DNA of 21,526 bases from an uncultured Micavibrio sp. GTDB lineage: Bacteria; Pseudomonadota; Alphaproteobacteria; Micavibrionales; UBA1664. This document shows positions 1-8,500 of the stretch, one piece after another. The position numbers were made by a program, and so were the translations under genes. The stretch is from the NCBI GenBank assembly GCA_937896295.1, contig CALBME010000020.1, positions 1-21,526 on the forward strand, given 5' to 3'. Below the pieces are notes generated by a model that was not told the origin of the DNA, did not search any database, and saw nothing but the letters and a program-made list of their open reading frames with translations. Positions within the stretch are counted from its first letter, which is position 1. Each line of letters opens with the position of its first letter.

Positions 1-2
1 GC

Positions 3-119
3 CTGCCGGGTGGCGGCGCACCGGCCCGCGGCTGGGTTACGCCCGCCGGCCGCAAGATGGGTTTCCATGTTTACGAGAACGGACGTTTCCGTCCCGCGCC
101 GCAGCTTATGGCCGCATAA
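3..119 (+). CDS. C-terminal end of an unidentified protein (partial)
   Basis: An open frame enters from the left edge and gives about 38 residues ending QLMAA before a TAA stop at 117-119. The visible tail is rich in Gly, Pro, Arg and aromatic residues and includes the stretch GFHVYENGRFRPAP. It matches no family I recognise. The main support is position: the stop lies 17 bases before a strong intrinsic terminator, as expected for the end of a plus-strand gene converging on the secretion locus. A longer frame starting at position 10 in another register runs through that terminator and into the HlyD gene, so I regard it as spurious. Function unknown. Confidence 0.5.
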   Translation: MPGGGAPARGWVTPAGRKMGFHVYENGRFRPAPQLMAA

Positions 120-136
120 GTTTGTTGCAGACGATC

Positions 137-168
137 AAAAAAAGCCGGTCATCAAGACCGGCTTTTTT
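137..168. terminator. Bidirectional intrinsic terminator
   Basis: A 7-bp GC-rich stem (GCCGGTC / GACCGGC) with loop ATCAA is flanked by seven A on the left and six T on the right, so it has a U-tract in both directions. It lies between the end of the left-edge plus-strand gene and the stop of the convergent HlyD gene, and can serve both. Confidence 0.9.
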
Positions 169-191
169 GTTTCCATGACTTTACGTTCCGC

Positions 192-1625
192 TCAGCGTTC
201 GCGCATCGCGCTGTCGACGGTCTTCATCAGGGGTTTGAGCATGTATTCCATGACGGTGCGTTCGCCGGTCAGGACATCGACGGTGGCGATCATGCCGGGG
301 ATGATGGGCAGTTCCTGGCCGTCATGCTTCAGGGTCGTAACCTTGGTGCGGACCTTGACGCGGTAGAAGCTGTTGCCCTTTTCATCCGTGATGGAGTCGG
401 CGGAAATGTCCGCGACTTCGCCGGGAAGCCCGCCGTAAATTGAAAAGTCATACGCGGTCAGTTTGATCATCGCCTTCTGGCCCGGATAGATGAAGGCGAT
501 ATCGGACGGGCGGAGCTTTGCCTCCACCAGCATTGTGTCGTTGGTGGGAACAATCTCAGCCACCGTTTCGCCGGGTTTGACGACGCCGCCAACCGTATTG
601 ATCTTGAGGTCCTTGACGATGCCGTCGACGGGCGAGCGGATTTCCGTGCGGGCCTTGCGGTCTTCAAGCCCGCCGAGCGTCTGGCCGATGGTCTGGGTTT
701 CGATCTGGGTCTGCGCCAGATCGGCCTGCGCCTTGGCGCGGAACTGGGTGGTGACGTCGTTCAGGCGCGCGCGCGCCTCCTCCACAGCGGAACGTGCGCG
801 GGGCAGGGCGGCGCGCAGGCCGTTCAGTTCGGTGCGGTGCTGCGCCATCGTCTGTTCCATCACCAGCATGTCACGCTTGGGGGCGGACCCACGTTCGACC
901 AGCGGCTGGATCATATTGATCTCGTCCTGGGCGAGGCTGATGATGCGGTTGATGTCCGCCATCTTGGTATTGATTTCGTTGACTTCCTGTTCGCGCTGGT
1001 TGATCTGGCTGCGCAGGACGCTGATTTCGGAATCAAGCCCCAGACGGTTGGCGCGGAAGGTGTTCATTTCCTGCGCGACCGACTCCGGCACTGACTTGGT
1101 CAGATTTTCGGGAAATACGGGTTCGGTCTTGCCGTCGGCTTCCGCCTGAAGACGGATGATGCGGGCCTGCAGGCCGCCGAATTTCTGTTCGGATGCGCCA
1201 AGGTCGGATTGCGCGCCCACGTCGCGCAGACGCAGGATGACCTGGTTCATCTCAACGCGTTCGCCTTCCTTGACCAGAATTTCCGCGACCGTGCCGCCTT
1301 CCTGATGCTGGAGCATCTGGATTTCGGATGACGGAATCACCTTGCCTTCACCGCGCGCGACCTGATCGATCTTGGCGAAGGTCGCCCAGATCAGAAACAC
1401 GAAAATACAGGCGACGATGGTCAGAAGCTGAAGATGGCGGTGCAGCGGCAGTTCGTCGTCGGTAACCAGAAACTTCTCGGCATAGGCGGTTGCCTTGTCG
1501 AGGATTTTTTCCTGTCCGAACGCCTCTTTATGAATTTTTTCATACTGCTTGGCGTCCGAAAGGTCGGGCGCTTTGCCGGGGCCTGAGGGGGCTTGCGGTT
1601 TTTTGCGTGATGTTGCGCCGAGCAT
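192..1625 (-). CDS. Type I secretion periplasmic adaptor (HlyD / LapC-like membrane fusion protein)
   Basis: This 477-residue protein should link the inner-membrane ABC transporter to the outer-membrane TolC channel in a type I secretion system. It has a cytosolic N-terminus of about 65 residues and one membrane helix at about 66-84. A biotinyl-lipoyl half-motif follows at about 92-132 (GEGKVIPS, then HQEGGTV). A long Gln/Glu/Arg-rich coiled-coil hairpin spans about 140-320. The second lipoyl half (RSPVDGIV) and a beta-barrel domain follow to about 450. The C-terminus, TGERTVMEYMLKPL, is typical of HlyD-family adaptors. The ATG start has AGGA about 9 bases upstream, and the gene begins only 2 bases after the ABC transporter stop, so the two are almost certainly cotranscribed and translationally coupled. 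It ends just before the bidirectional terminator. The family is certain; the LapC-like subtype is inferred from the neighbouring LapB-like transporter and adhesin. Confidence 0.95.
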   Translation of the reverse strand: MLGATSRKKPQAPSGPGKAPDLSDAKQYEKIHKEAFGQEKILDKATAYAEKFLVTDDELPLHRHLQLLTIVACIFVFLIWATFAKIDQVARGEGKVIPSSEIQMLQHQEGGTVAEILVKEGERVEMNQVILRLRDVGAQSDLGASEQKFGGLQARIIRLQAEADGKTEPVFPENLTKSVPESVAQEMNTFRANRLGLDSEISVLRSQINQREQEVNEINTKMADINRIISLAQDEINMIQPLVERGSAPKRDMLVMEQTMAQHRTELNGLRAALPRARSAVEEARARLNDVTTQFRAKAQADLAQTQIETQTIGQTLGGLEDRKARTEIRSPVDGIVKDLKINTVGGVVKPGETVAEIVPTNDTMLVEAKLRPSDIAFIYPGQKAMIKLTAYDFSIYGGLPGEVADISADSITDEKGNSFYRVKVRTKVTTLKHDGQELPIIPGMIATVDVLTGERTVMEYMLKPLMKTVDSAMRER

Positions 1626-1627
1626 GG

Positions 1628-3898
1628 TTATTTATCCTGTCCGTGTGCGGTATTGGCCCCGCCGAATTCACCCGACTGCAGGCGACGCATGATGTCGTCT
1701 TTCGGACCGGAGGCGAGGATGCGGCCCCGGTCGATCAGCAGAAGGCGATCGACAAGGTTGAGCATGGTGGCTTTGTGAGTGATCAGAATGATGGTGCGGT
1801 TGCGCACCAGCACTTCCAGACGGCGCAGCAGCCGCGCCTCAGAAGCCGGGTCGAGCGAGCTGGTCGGTTCGTCCATGATCAGGACCGGCGGATCGTAAAG
1901 CAGGGCGCGCGCGACGGCGACGGCCTGTTGCTGGCCGCCGGAAAGCTGTTCGCCGCGTTCGCCCACCTGTGTATCGAGGCCCTGCTGCGTATCGCGCAGG
2001 AAGTCCATGACGCCGGAAAGTTCAGCCGCACGTATCACGGCGCGGTCGGAGACGGTTTCGTGACCCATCGTGATGTTCTGGCGCACGCTGCCGTAGAAAA
2101 GCTGCGGGCGCTGCTGGATCACGCCGACGGCGCGGCGCAGGTCGCCCGGATCAATCTGGCGGACATCCGTTCCGTCCAGCAGGACCGCGCCGGATTTTGG
2201 TTCATAGAGGTTCTGCATCAGACGCTGCAACGTGGTTTTGCCAGATCCGACAGGACCAATGATGCCGATATGTTCGCCCGGATTGATGGTGAGCGAAACG
2301 TTATTGAGTGCGGCCACCGTCTGGTTGGGATAGGCGAAGACAACATCACGCAGTTCGATTTTGCCGCGCACGGTGGGCATGGAGATAAAGTGGCGGCCTT
2401 TGGGACGTTCCACTTTTTTCTGCATCAGGTTATCGAGCTGTGCCAGCGATTCCTTCGTCTGCTGCAGGCGGGTGATCAGACCCGCAATGGCGGACAGGGG
2501 CGCCAGCGCGCGGTTGGACAGCATGAAGGCGGCGACCAGCGCGCCCTGCGTCATGTGACCCATGTTGATCATGTAGACGCCGACGATGATGGTGGCGATG
2601 CCGGCGATCGACTGGACAAACGATGCCCAGTAGAGGGTCGAGCTTGAAACCTTGCGCAGGGCGACGCTGGTGCGCGAGGCGCGCTGAGTCAGTTCTTCCC
2701 ACTGGCGCTGAAGATGACCTTCGGCGGCCTGAACTTTCACCGTTTCGAGGCCGGTGACGGATTCAAACAGCATCGCATTCTTAAGCGCGTTTTCCGCCAT
2801 GGATTGCTGAATTACCGCGTTGATGTGGCGTGCCTTGTAATAGGACAGGCCGATCACGATGGGGATGGCGAGGATGCAGGGTATGACCGCCCATCCTGCC
2901 AGAATGGCGATGATGATGATGAACAGAAGGGAGAAGGGCAGGTCGATGAGCGCCGTCATCGTGGCGGAGGTGAAGAAGTCGCGAAGACTGTCGAATTCGC
3001 GCATATTGGCGGTCAGAACGCCGGCGGATGCCGGGCGTTCGGTCATCTTCATGCCCAGCACATGTTCGAAGACGCGGCCCGAGATTTTGACGTCGGCGCG
3101 GCGGCCGGCGACATCAATGAAAAACGAGCGCAGGTTTTTAAGCGCCAGATCGAACAGATAGGCAAATGTCATACCGACCGCGAGAACCCACAGCGTCGGA
3201 AATGCACCGTTCGGAACCACGCGGTCATAGACGTTCATCACGAAAAGTGGGCTGATGGCCGCGAAGACGTTGATGACGATGGCGGCCAGCATGACCTCGA
3301 CGTAAATCGATTTGTTTTCGCGGATCGCGGACCAGAACCAGTCGCGGCCTTCCTCGATCTCGGAGGGGCCGGCGCGTTCATCAAGACGCGCCACCGGGCG
3401 CAGGAAAAACGCGTTGCCGGAATAGGCGCGGGTGAGCACCTTGAGCGGGACATCGCGCGTCTGTTCCGGCGTTTCGGGCAGGATGATGCGGAAAATGGTG
3501 TCGGGATGCGCGCGGCCCTTTTTCAGGCGGCGCGGATCCTTGGGCGTCATGACGTCGGTGACGATGCAGGCCTGATTGCCGTCCAGCACCAGAATACAGG
3601 GCAGGTTGGGCATGATCGCGATGGCTTCCAGCGTCTTTTCGGCCATGCGGGCGGACAGGTCGGCGCGTTCGGCCGCGCGGGTGAAAAGCGTGGGTGTAAT
3701 GCCGTCCTTGGGAATGGGCAGTCCGGCCGAGAGGGCGTTGGTGGAAATGCGGCGGCCATACAGCCCGGAGACAATCTGCAGGCATTCAAGCAGAGGGTCT
3801 TTCAGCGCGATGCGGTCCGCCTCAAGCGGCCAGGCGACGGCTTCGCGGCCGGGAATGGCTTTGGGGGCGTCTGTCTGCGCGGGTTTGCCGTTGGCCAA
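1628..3898 (-). CDS. Type I secretion ABC transporter (LapB-like permease/ATPase)
   Basis: This 756-residue exporter half-transporter should energise one-step export of the large adhesin encoded upstream. Residues about 30-165 form a C39-peptidase-like domain. It does not show the catalytic cysteine and histidine context of bacteriocin-processing C39 enzymes, so it is probably a substrate-docking domain, as in LapB/HlyB. Membrane helices lie between about 200 and 475. The nucleotide-binding domain (about 510-740) has Walker A GPVGSGKTT (548-556), signature LSGGQQQAV (652-660), Walker B VLIMDEP (672-678) and the switch histidine in LITHK (H708). All key residues are present, so the ATPase should be active. 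The start is a TTG; GGAG six bases upstream supports it, and no ATG lies in frame nearby. It is followed after 2 bases by the HlyD adaptor. Length and domain order are normal for the family. Confidence 0.95.
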   Translation of the reverse strand: MANGKPAQTDAPKAIPGREAVAWPLEADRIALKDPLLECLQIVSGLYGRRISTNALSAGLPIPKDGITPTLFTRAAERADLSARMAEKTLEAIAIMPNLPCILVLDGNQACIVTDVMTPKDPRRLKKGRAHPDTIFRIILPETPEQTRDVPLKVLTRAYSGNAFFLRPVARLDERAGPSEIEEGRDWFWSAIRENKSIYVEVMLAAIVINVFAAISPLFVMNVYDRVVPNGAFPTLWVLAVGMTFAYLFDLALKNLRSFFIDVAGRRADVKISGRVFEHVLGMKMTERPASAGVLTANMREFDSLRDFFTSATMTALIDLPFSLLFIIIIAILAGWAVIPCILAIPIVIGLSYYKARHINAVIQQSMAENALKNAMLFESVTGLETVKVQAAEGHLQRQWEELTQRASRTSVALRKVSSSTLYWASFVQSIAGIATIIVGVYMINMGHMTQGALVAAFMLSNRALAPLSAIAGLITRLQQTKESLAQLDNLMQKKVERPKGRHFISMPTVRGKIELRDVVFAYPNQTVAALNNVSLTINPGEHIGIIGPVGSGKTTLQRLMQNLYEPKSGAVLLDGTDVRQIDPGDLRRAVGVIQQRPQLFYGSVRQNITMGHETVSDRAVIRAAELSGVMDFLRDTQQGLDTQVGERGEQLSGGQQQAVAVARALLYDPPVLIMDEPTSSLDPASEARLLRRLEVLVRNRTIILITHKATMLNLVDRLLLIDRGRILASGPKDDIMRRLQSGEFGGANTAHGQDK

Positions 3899-4011
3899 AG
3901 GAAGCTCCGAAAAAGATGGAAGTTAGACCTGTGGATATTAACATTTTCAGATCTGCGTGGGAATCCCATAAGCGGCGCAAACCAAGGCATTCTCAAGACT
4001 TTAAGCCAAAG

Positions 4012-4046
4012 AAAAACCCCTGCCTTTTCAAGGGGCAGGGGTTTTT
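4012..4046 (-). terminator. Intrinsic terminator after the TolC-type gene
   Basis: A 13-bp perfect inverted repeat (five A then CCCCTGCC / GGCAGGGG then five T) with a 9-base loop lies 16 bases past the TolC gene stop. On the minus strand the stem is followed by a T-run. It implies that the ABC-HlyD pair downstream has its own promoter in 3899-4010 or depends on read-through. It also has T's on the plus side, but no plus-strand gene precedes it. Confidence 0.88.
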
Positions 4047-4062
4047 TGAAAAAGTAGCGTTC

Positions 4063-5415
4063 TTATTTCGAGGAAATCTTCGGCTCAAGCGAGGATTCAC
4101 GCGGGCTGGGAACGCCCAGAGCCGGCAGGAGCTTGCCCTGCAGGGCAAGGACGCGGTACACGGCCAGGATTTCGAGGTATTGCGCGTTCACGGCGTTGGA
4201 GCGCGAGACGAAAAGTTCGTTCTGGCTGTCCAGCACGTCGAGCAGGGTGCGGCGATCCAGTTCAAACTGGTCCTTGTAACCCTGAACCACTTTGGCGTTG
4301 GCGTCGGCCTGCGCGTTGAATTCTTTCGCGCGTTCGCCGGCGGCGACCATCGAGGCCCAGGTCTGACGCAGATCGTCTTCGATCTTGCGGGCTTCCTGTG
4401 CGCGGCGTTCCTTGGCCTGCGCGTGGCGGTAGATGGCTTCACGGCGCGCGTGCGTGTCGATCATGCCGCGATAGATGTTCCAGTTGGCGATAACCTGCGC
4501 AGACGCATTCTTGTCGACGCTTTCAATCCCGGCGAGGTCGTTGGTCTGGCGGGCCTGCAGCTGGAAGTCGACTTTCGGGTAGAAGGCCGAGCCTGTTTTC
4601 TTGTATTCGCTCCAGGCGACATCGGCGTCGGCTTCGAAGATGCCGAGGGTGGGGGTCGAGGTCATGGCGACTTCAACAGCCTGATCGACGGATTGTTGCA
4701 GGCTTTCGGTCGGTACCTTCGGCATCACGAGAATGTCGGGTTTTTCACCGGCGGCGCGGATAAACTGGGATTCCGCGATACGCAGGGTTTCGCGCACGGC
4801 AGCCTCGTTCGCGCGGGCGTTGGCGACGCGCGATTCAGCCTGGGCTACGTCGGCCTGGGTCGAACGGCCAGCCTGGGCGCCGTTGCTGATTTCTTCCAGC
4901 ATGGAGACGTGTTCGCGCACGTTGTCTTTTGCGATTTGCAGCAGATCGCGCTGGCGCATGACTTCGAGATACGCCTCAACCACGGACAGGCCGAGGAACT
5001 GGGCGGTTTCTTCAACGCGGTAGGCAGCGGATTTCACGCGGTCTTTCTGGCGCTGAACTTCGCCGCCGGTGTTCCAGCCGTCAAACAGCATCTGGGTCAG
5101 CGTGGCGCTGTAATCGTAAATGTTGCGGGCGTCCGAGCTTTCGCCGCGGGCGCGGGTGTTGGAGTTGTCGTTCCAGTCACGGCCGCCGGCTGCGCGCAGG
5201 TCGATCGAGGGGCGCTTGAGGCCCTCGCCCTGTTCCAGTTCTTCCTGGGTGGCCATGCGGTTGTTGGCGACGACGCCGTATTCGGGATGCGAAATGACGC
5301 CACGGGAGACAGCTTGTTCGAGGGTCAGTTCCTCAGCAGATGCCGGAGCAGCGATGAGCGCGATGTTCAGTGACAGCGCGGTGCAGAGTAAAAATGTTTT
5401 GAAGTGTTTGCTCAC
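4063..5415 (-). CDS. TolC-family outer-membrane channel for type I secretion
   Basis: This protein of about 450 residues should form the outer-membrane and periplasmic tunnel of the secretion system. The N-terminus has a signal peptide of about 27 residues (basic start, hydrophobic core, cleavage after APASA before EELTLEQAV). The mature part shows the two-fold outer-membrane-efflux-protein pattern: helical segments rich in Ala, Gln, Glu and Arg alternate with strand-forming stretches such as YSATLTQMLFDGW and ANWNIYRG. Near the end comes YKDQFELDRRTLLDVLDSQNEL, a hallmark of type I secretion TolC proteins. I chose the GTG start at 5413-5415 because GAGGG lies about 6 bases upstream and translation then opens directly into the signal peptide; a TTG at 5436 would add seven residues with a poorer ribosome site. 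It sits between the adhesin and transporter genes on the same strand and has a strong terminator behind it. Confidence 0.94.
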   Translation of the reverse strand: MSKHFKTFLLCTALSLNIALIAAPASAEELTLEQAVSRGVISHPEYGVVANNRMATQEELEQGEGLKRPSIDLRAAGGRDWNDNSNTRARGESSDARNIYDYSATLTQMLFDGWNTGGEVQRQKDRVKSAAYRVEETAQFLGLSVVEAYLEVMRQRDLLQIAKDNVREHVSMLEEISNGAQAGRSTQADVAQAESRVANARANEAAVRETLRIAESQFIRAAGEKPDILVMPKVPTESLQQSVDQAVEVAMTSTPTLGIFEADADVAWSEYKKTGSAFYPKVDFQLQARQTNDLAGIESVDKNASAQVIANWNIYRGMIDTHARREAIYRHAQAKERRAQEARKIEDDLRQTWASMVAAGERAKEFNAQADANAKVVQGYKDQFELDRRTLLDVLDSQNELFVSRSNAVNAQYLEILAVYRVLALQGKLLPALGVPSPRESSLEPKISSK

Positions 5416-5487
5416 GGTATCCCTCGTTTTTTCCAAAAGGCCTTAACCTTGGCTGTAGTCGTGTTATATCAAAAACCCATAAAAGGC

Positions 5488-5514
5488 AAGAGCCGATATG
5501 ATTTTTCGGCTCTT
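5488..5514 (-). terminator. Hairpin after the adhesin gene, probable terminator
   Basis: A 9-bp perfect stem (AAGAGCCGA / TCGGCTCTT) with a 9-base loop lies 64 bases past the adhesin stop, in the 162-base gap before the TolC gene. The minus-strand tail (GCCTTTTATGGG) is only partly T-rich, so termination may be incomplete and some TolC mRNA could come from read-through. Confidence 0.55.
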
Positions 5515-5577
5515 TACCAATGACTTACCTTAGATCTTTACCACATCCAGGACTATTCACCTACCTATAACGTTGAA

Positions 5578-8500
5578 TTAAACGTCAAGGTTCCCATTAT
5601 TCAGCAGGGCGTGAACGTCCATGTTGTTGTGGTTTGCGATAACCATGGCGTTCTGCCAGCCAGACCCGTCATTCTTGTTGACCTGGATCATGGTGTCAGC
5701 GCCCTGATTGACCGCACGGACGTACGAGTCGATCGCAGACTGGGCGGCCGAGCCGTTGGAAATCAGCGCCGAGAGGTCGATCACGTCGCCTTCGCCTGCG
5801 TTGAAGTCCATGACCCTGTCGACGAACTTGCCGGCATAACCGCCATTGAAGTCGGTGCGGTCGGCCACGAACACGTCTGCGCCGGCATCGCCGTACAGAA
5901 TGTCTGCGCCGTATTCACCGAACAGGGCGTCATTGCCTGCGCCGCCATGCAGCGTGTCGTTGCCCGACCAGGTCATGATGACGTCGTCGCCGCCGTGACC
6001 GTAGACGTTGTCGGCAACTTCGGCACCGTACGCGATCAGTGCGTTGTTGGCGTCGTTACCGTTGGTCGTGCCGTTGACCGCGATGATCGAGGCGTTGGCC
6101 GAATGCGAAGACTGCGACGTGATCGAGAGGGTTGCCGCTGACGTATCACCGTCAAAGTCTTTCAGGTAGTAGGTGAAGTTGTCCGTATGGTCGCCCGGGA
6201 CGGTTGCGTAGTAAACATACGCGCCGTTCGAGAAGACATACAGGCGGCCATACTGGCCATCGATCTCGGTCACGCCGTGACCGCCGATCGTCTGCGTACC
6301 ACCCGCACCGGTGACCTGATACACGGTGGTCGGGCTATCGAAGCTCATCGTATCGATACCGGCCGAACCGCCGCCGGGATTGAAGCCGGTGATGAGGTTG
6401 CCGTTGTGGAAGTAATCATTGGTGCAGTAGTTCACCGCATCCGGGCCCGCGAGCGGGGCGCCGTCAACGACGTTGACCGTCAGCGTGCCGTGGCCGATAT
6501 CGCCGTCCTGATCGCGTCCGCAGACTTCGAAGTTCAGGGCGATGACGTCGTTCGGGTTGCTGGCGTCAGCGTGATCGAGCGCCTTCAGCAGGTTGAACGC
6601 ATAGGAACCATCGGCATTCACCGTCAGGGTGAACACGGTCTGGCCGTTGGCCGTACCGACATAACCGTTGCCGGTGTTCGTCACGGTGACCGCCTGACCG
6701 CCGGAGCGTAGAGCGCCGCCAGCAAGCGAGCCGGTCGCGCTGAACGCGCCGCAGGTGATGAAGGTGCCCGGACCGTCGCCGAAGAAGTTGCCCGTAACGA
6801 CGCCGTTCGACGTGTGCGAGCCGTTTTCATAGACGGTGGTCGAGGTGTTGGTGATCACCGGGGTGCCGTCGGTGTCGACGGTCACGGTGCCGGTGCGGCC
6901 TGCGCCAGCGGCCTGGCTCAGATCGTTGTCGTAATCGACGATATGGTACGTGAACTGCGTACCCTGACCCGGCAGCGGCGGGGTGTAGGTGAACTGGCCG
7001 GTCGAATTGATGACCAGGGTTCCCGCGCCGTTGGTGATGGTCGTGTTGGTCCCGTTGGCGTTCAACGTGACTGTCTGACCGCCGAAGGTAACGTCATAGA
7101 CGCGTACCGGCGTATCCTGGCCGGGAATATCGTTGGTCAGGATGTTGCCCGAAGCGGTCGCCGTCGACGAGATGAACGAGTCGTCCACCGCGATCGGGGC
7201 GTCGTCCAGCACACGAACGGTGATGGTACCGGTGTCGGTATCGCCGTCCGAGTCGGTGCCCTGAACGGTGAAGTTCAGGTTGATGACGTCGTTCGGGTTG
7301 GTGCCGTCAGCGTGATCGAGCTGCTGGTACTGGGTGAAGGTGTAGTTGCCGTTGGCGTTGACCACCAGGGTGAACACCGTCACGCCGCCTGCGGTACCCG
7401 TATAGGTGTTGCCCGACAGGCTGACCGAGACGTTGACGCCGTTGGATTTCAGAACGCCGCCTGCAACCGATCCCGTCGCCGAGAAGGTGTTGAGGGCCGC
7501 GATCGTGCCGGGGCCGTCCGCGAAGAAGTTGGACGAGACCGTGCTGCTGATCACGTTCGGACCGGCAGACAGGTTGGTTTCGTCAACAGACACGGTCGAG
7601 TCGCCGATCACCGGAACGGTATCGAGGTCCGTTACCGTCACGCGCAGATTGGCCGACGAGGTGTCGCCGTCATAATCGCGGATCGTGTAGCTGAACGTAT
7701 CGGTGCCGGTCGTCGTGTTGTTCGACGTGTAGGTGTAGGCGCCGGTCGAATTGATGACCAGCACACCGTGCGTGCCATTGATCGTCACGTTGGTGCCGTT
7801 TTGCGGCAGGTTGGTGGTGACGCCGCCGACGGTGACAGACAGGACCGGAACGGGGACGTCCTGGCCTGCGGTGTCGTTGGTCAGCACGTTGCCGGTTGCG
7901 GTGTTCGTGCCGGTCGGCATGTTGACGGTATCGTCCAGAGCCGAAGGCGCGTCGTCGCGAACGTTGACGGTGATGACGCCGTTATCGGTGTCGCCATCGG
8001 CATCGGTGCCGCGAACGGTGAAGTTCAGCGAGATGATGTCGTTGGGATCCGAGGCGTTGGCGTGATCCAGCTGTTCATACTGGGTGAAGCTGTAGGTGCC
8101 GTCCGTGTTCACGGTCATGGTGAAGACGGTGGTACCGCCAGCATCACGGCCGGTATAGACGTTGCCAGCGAGCGTGACCGTGACGGCAGAGCCGTGCGAG
8201 GTCAGGTTGCCACCTGCGAGCGAGCCGCCGGCGGTGAAGCTGTTCAGCGGTGCAACCACGCCCGGCGTATCGCCGAAGAAGCTGACCGGAACGGCGCCCG
8301 TGGTCGTCTGCGGACCGGAGACAAGCGAGGTTTCGTCGGTGACGACAACCGAGTCGCCGATGACCGGCGTTGCATCGGTATCAACCACCACGTTGCCGTG
8401 GTTTGCGTCGACGACCGATTTGTCGCCGTCGAAATCAACCAGACGGTAGGTGAAGGACGTGCCCTGACCCGGCAGCGGCGGGGTGTAGGTGAATGCACCG

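Noticed and set aside
30..170. Possible C39 protease activity of the transporter N-terminus (residues 30-165 of the ABC protein, encoded near 3400-3810)
   Set aside because: The domain aligns in position with C39 but lacks the catalytic Cys/His surroundings, and the adhesin has no double-glycine leader. Coordinates given here are residue numbers of that protein.
1490..2647. Plus-strand open frame of 385 codons antisense to the ABC transporter and HlyD genes
   Set aside because: It overlaps two certain genes on the opposite strand and its translation shows only antisense-like composition.
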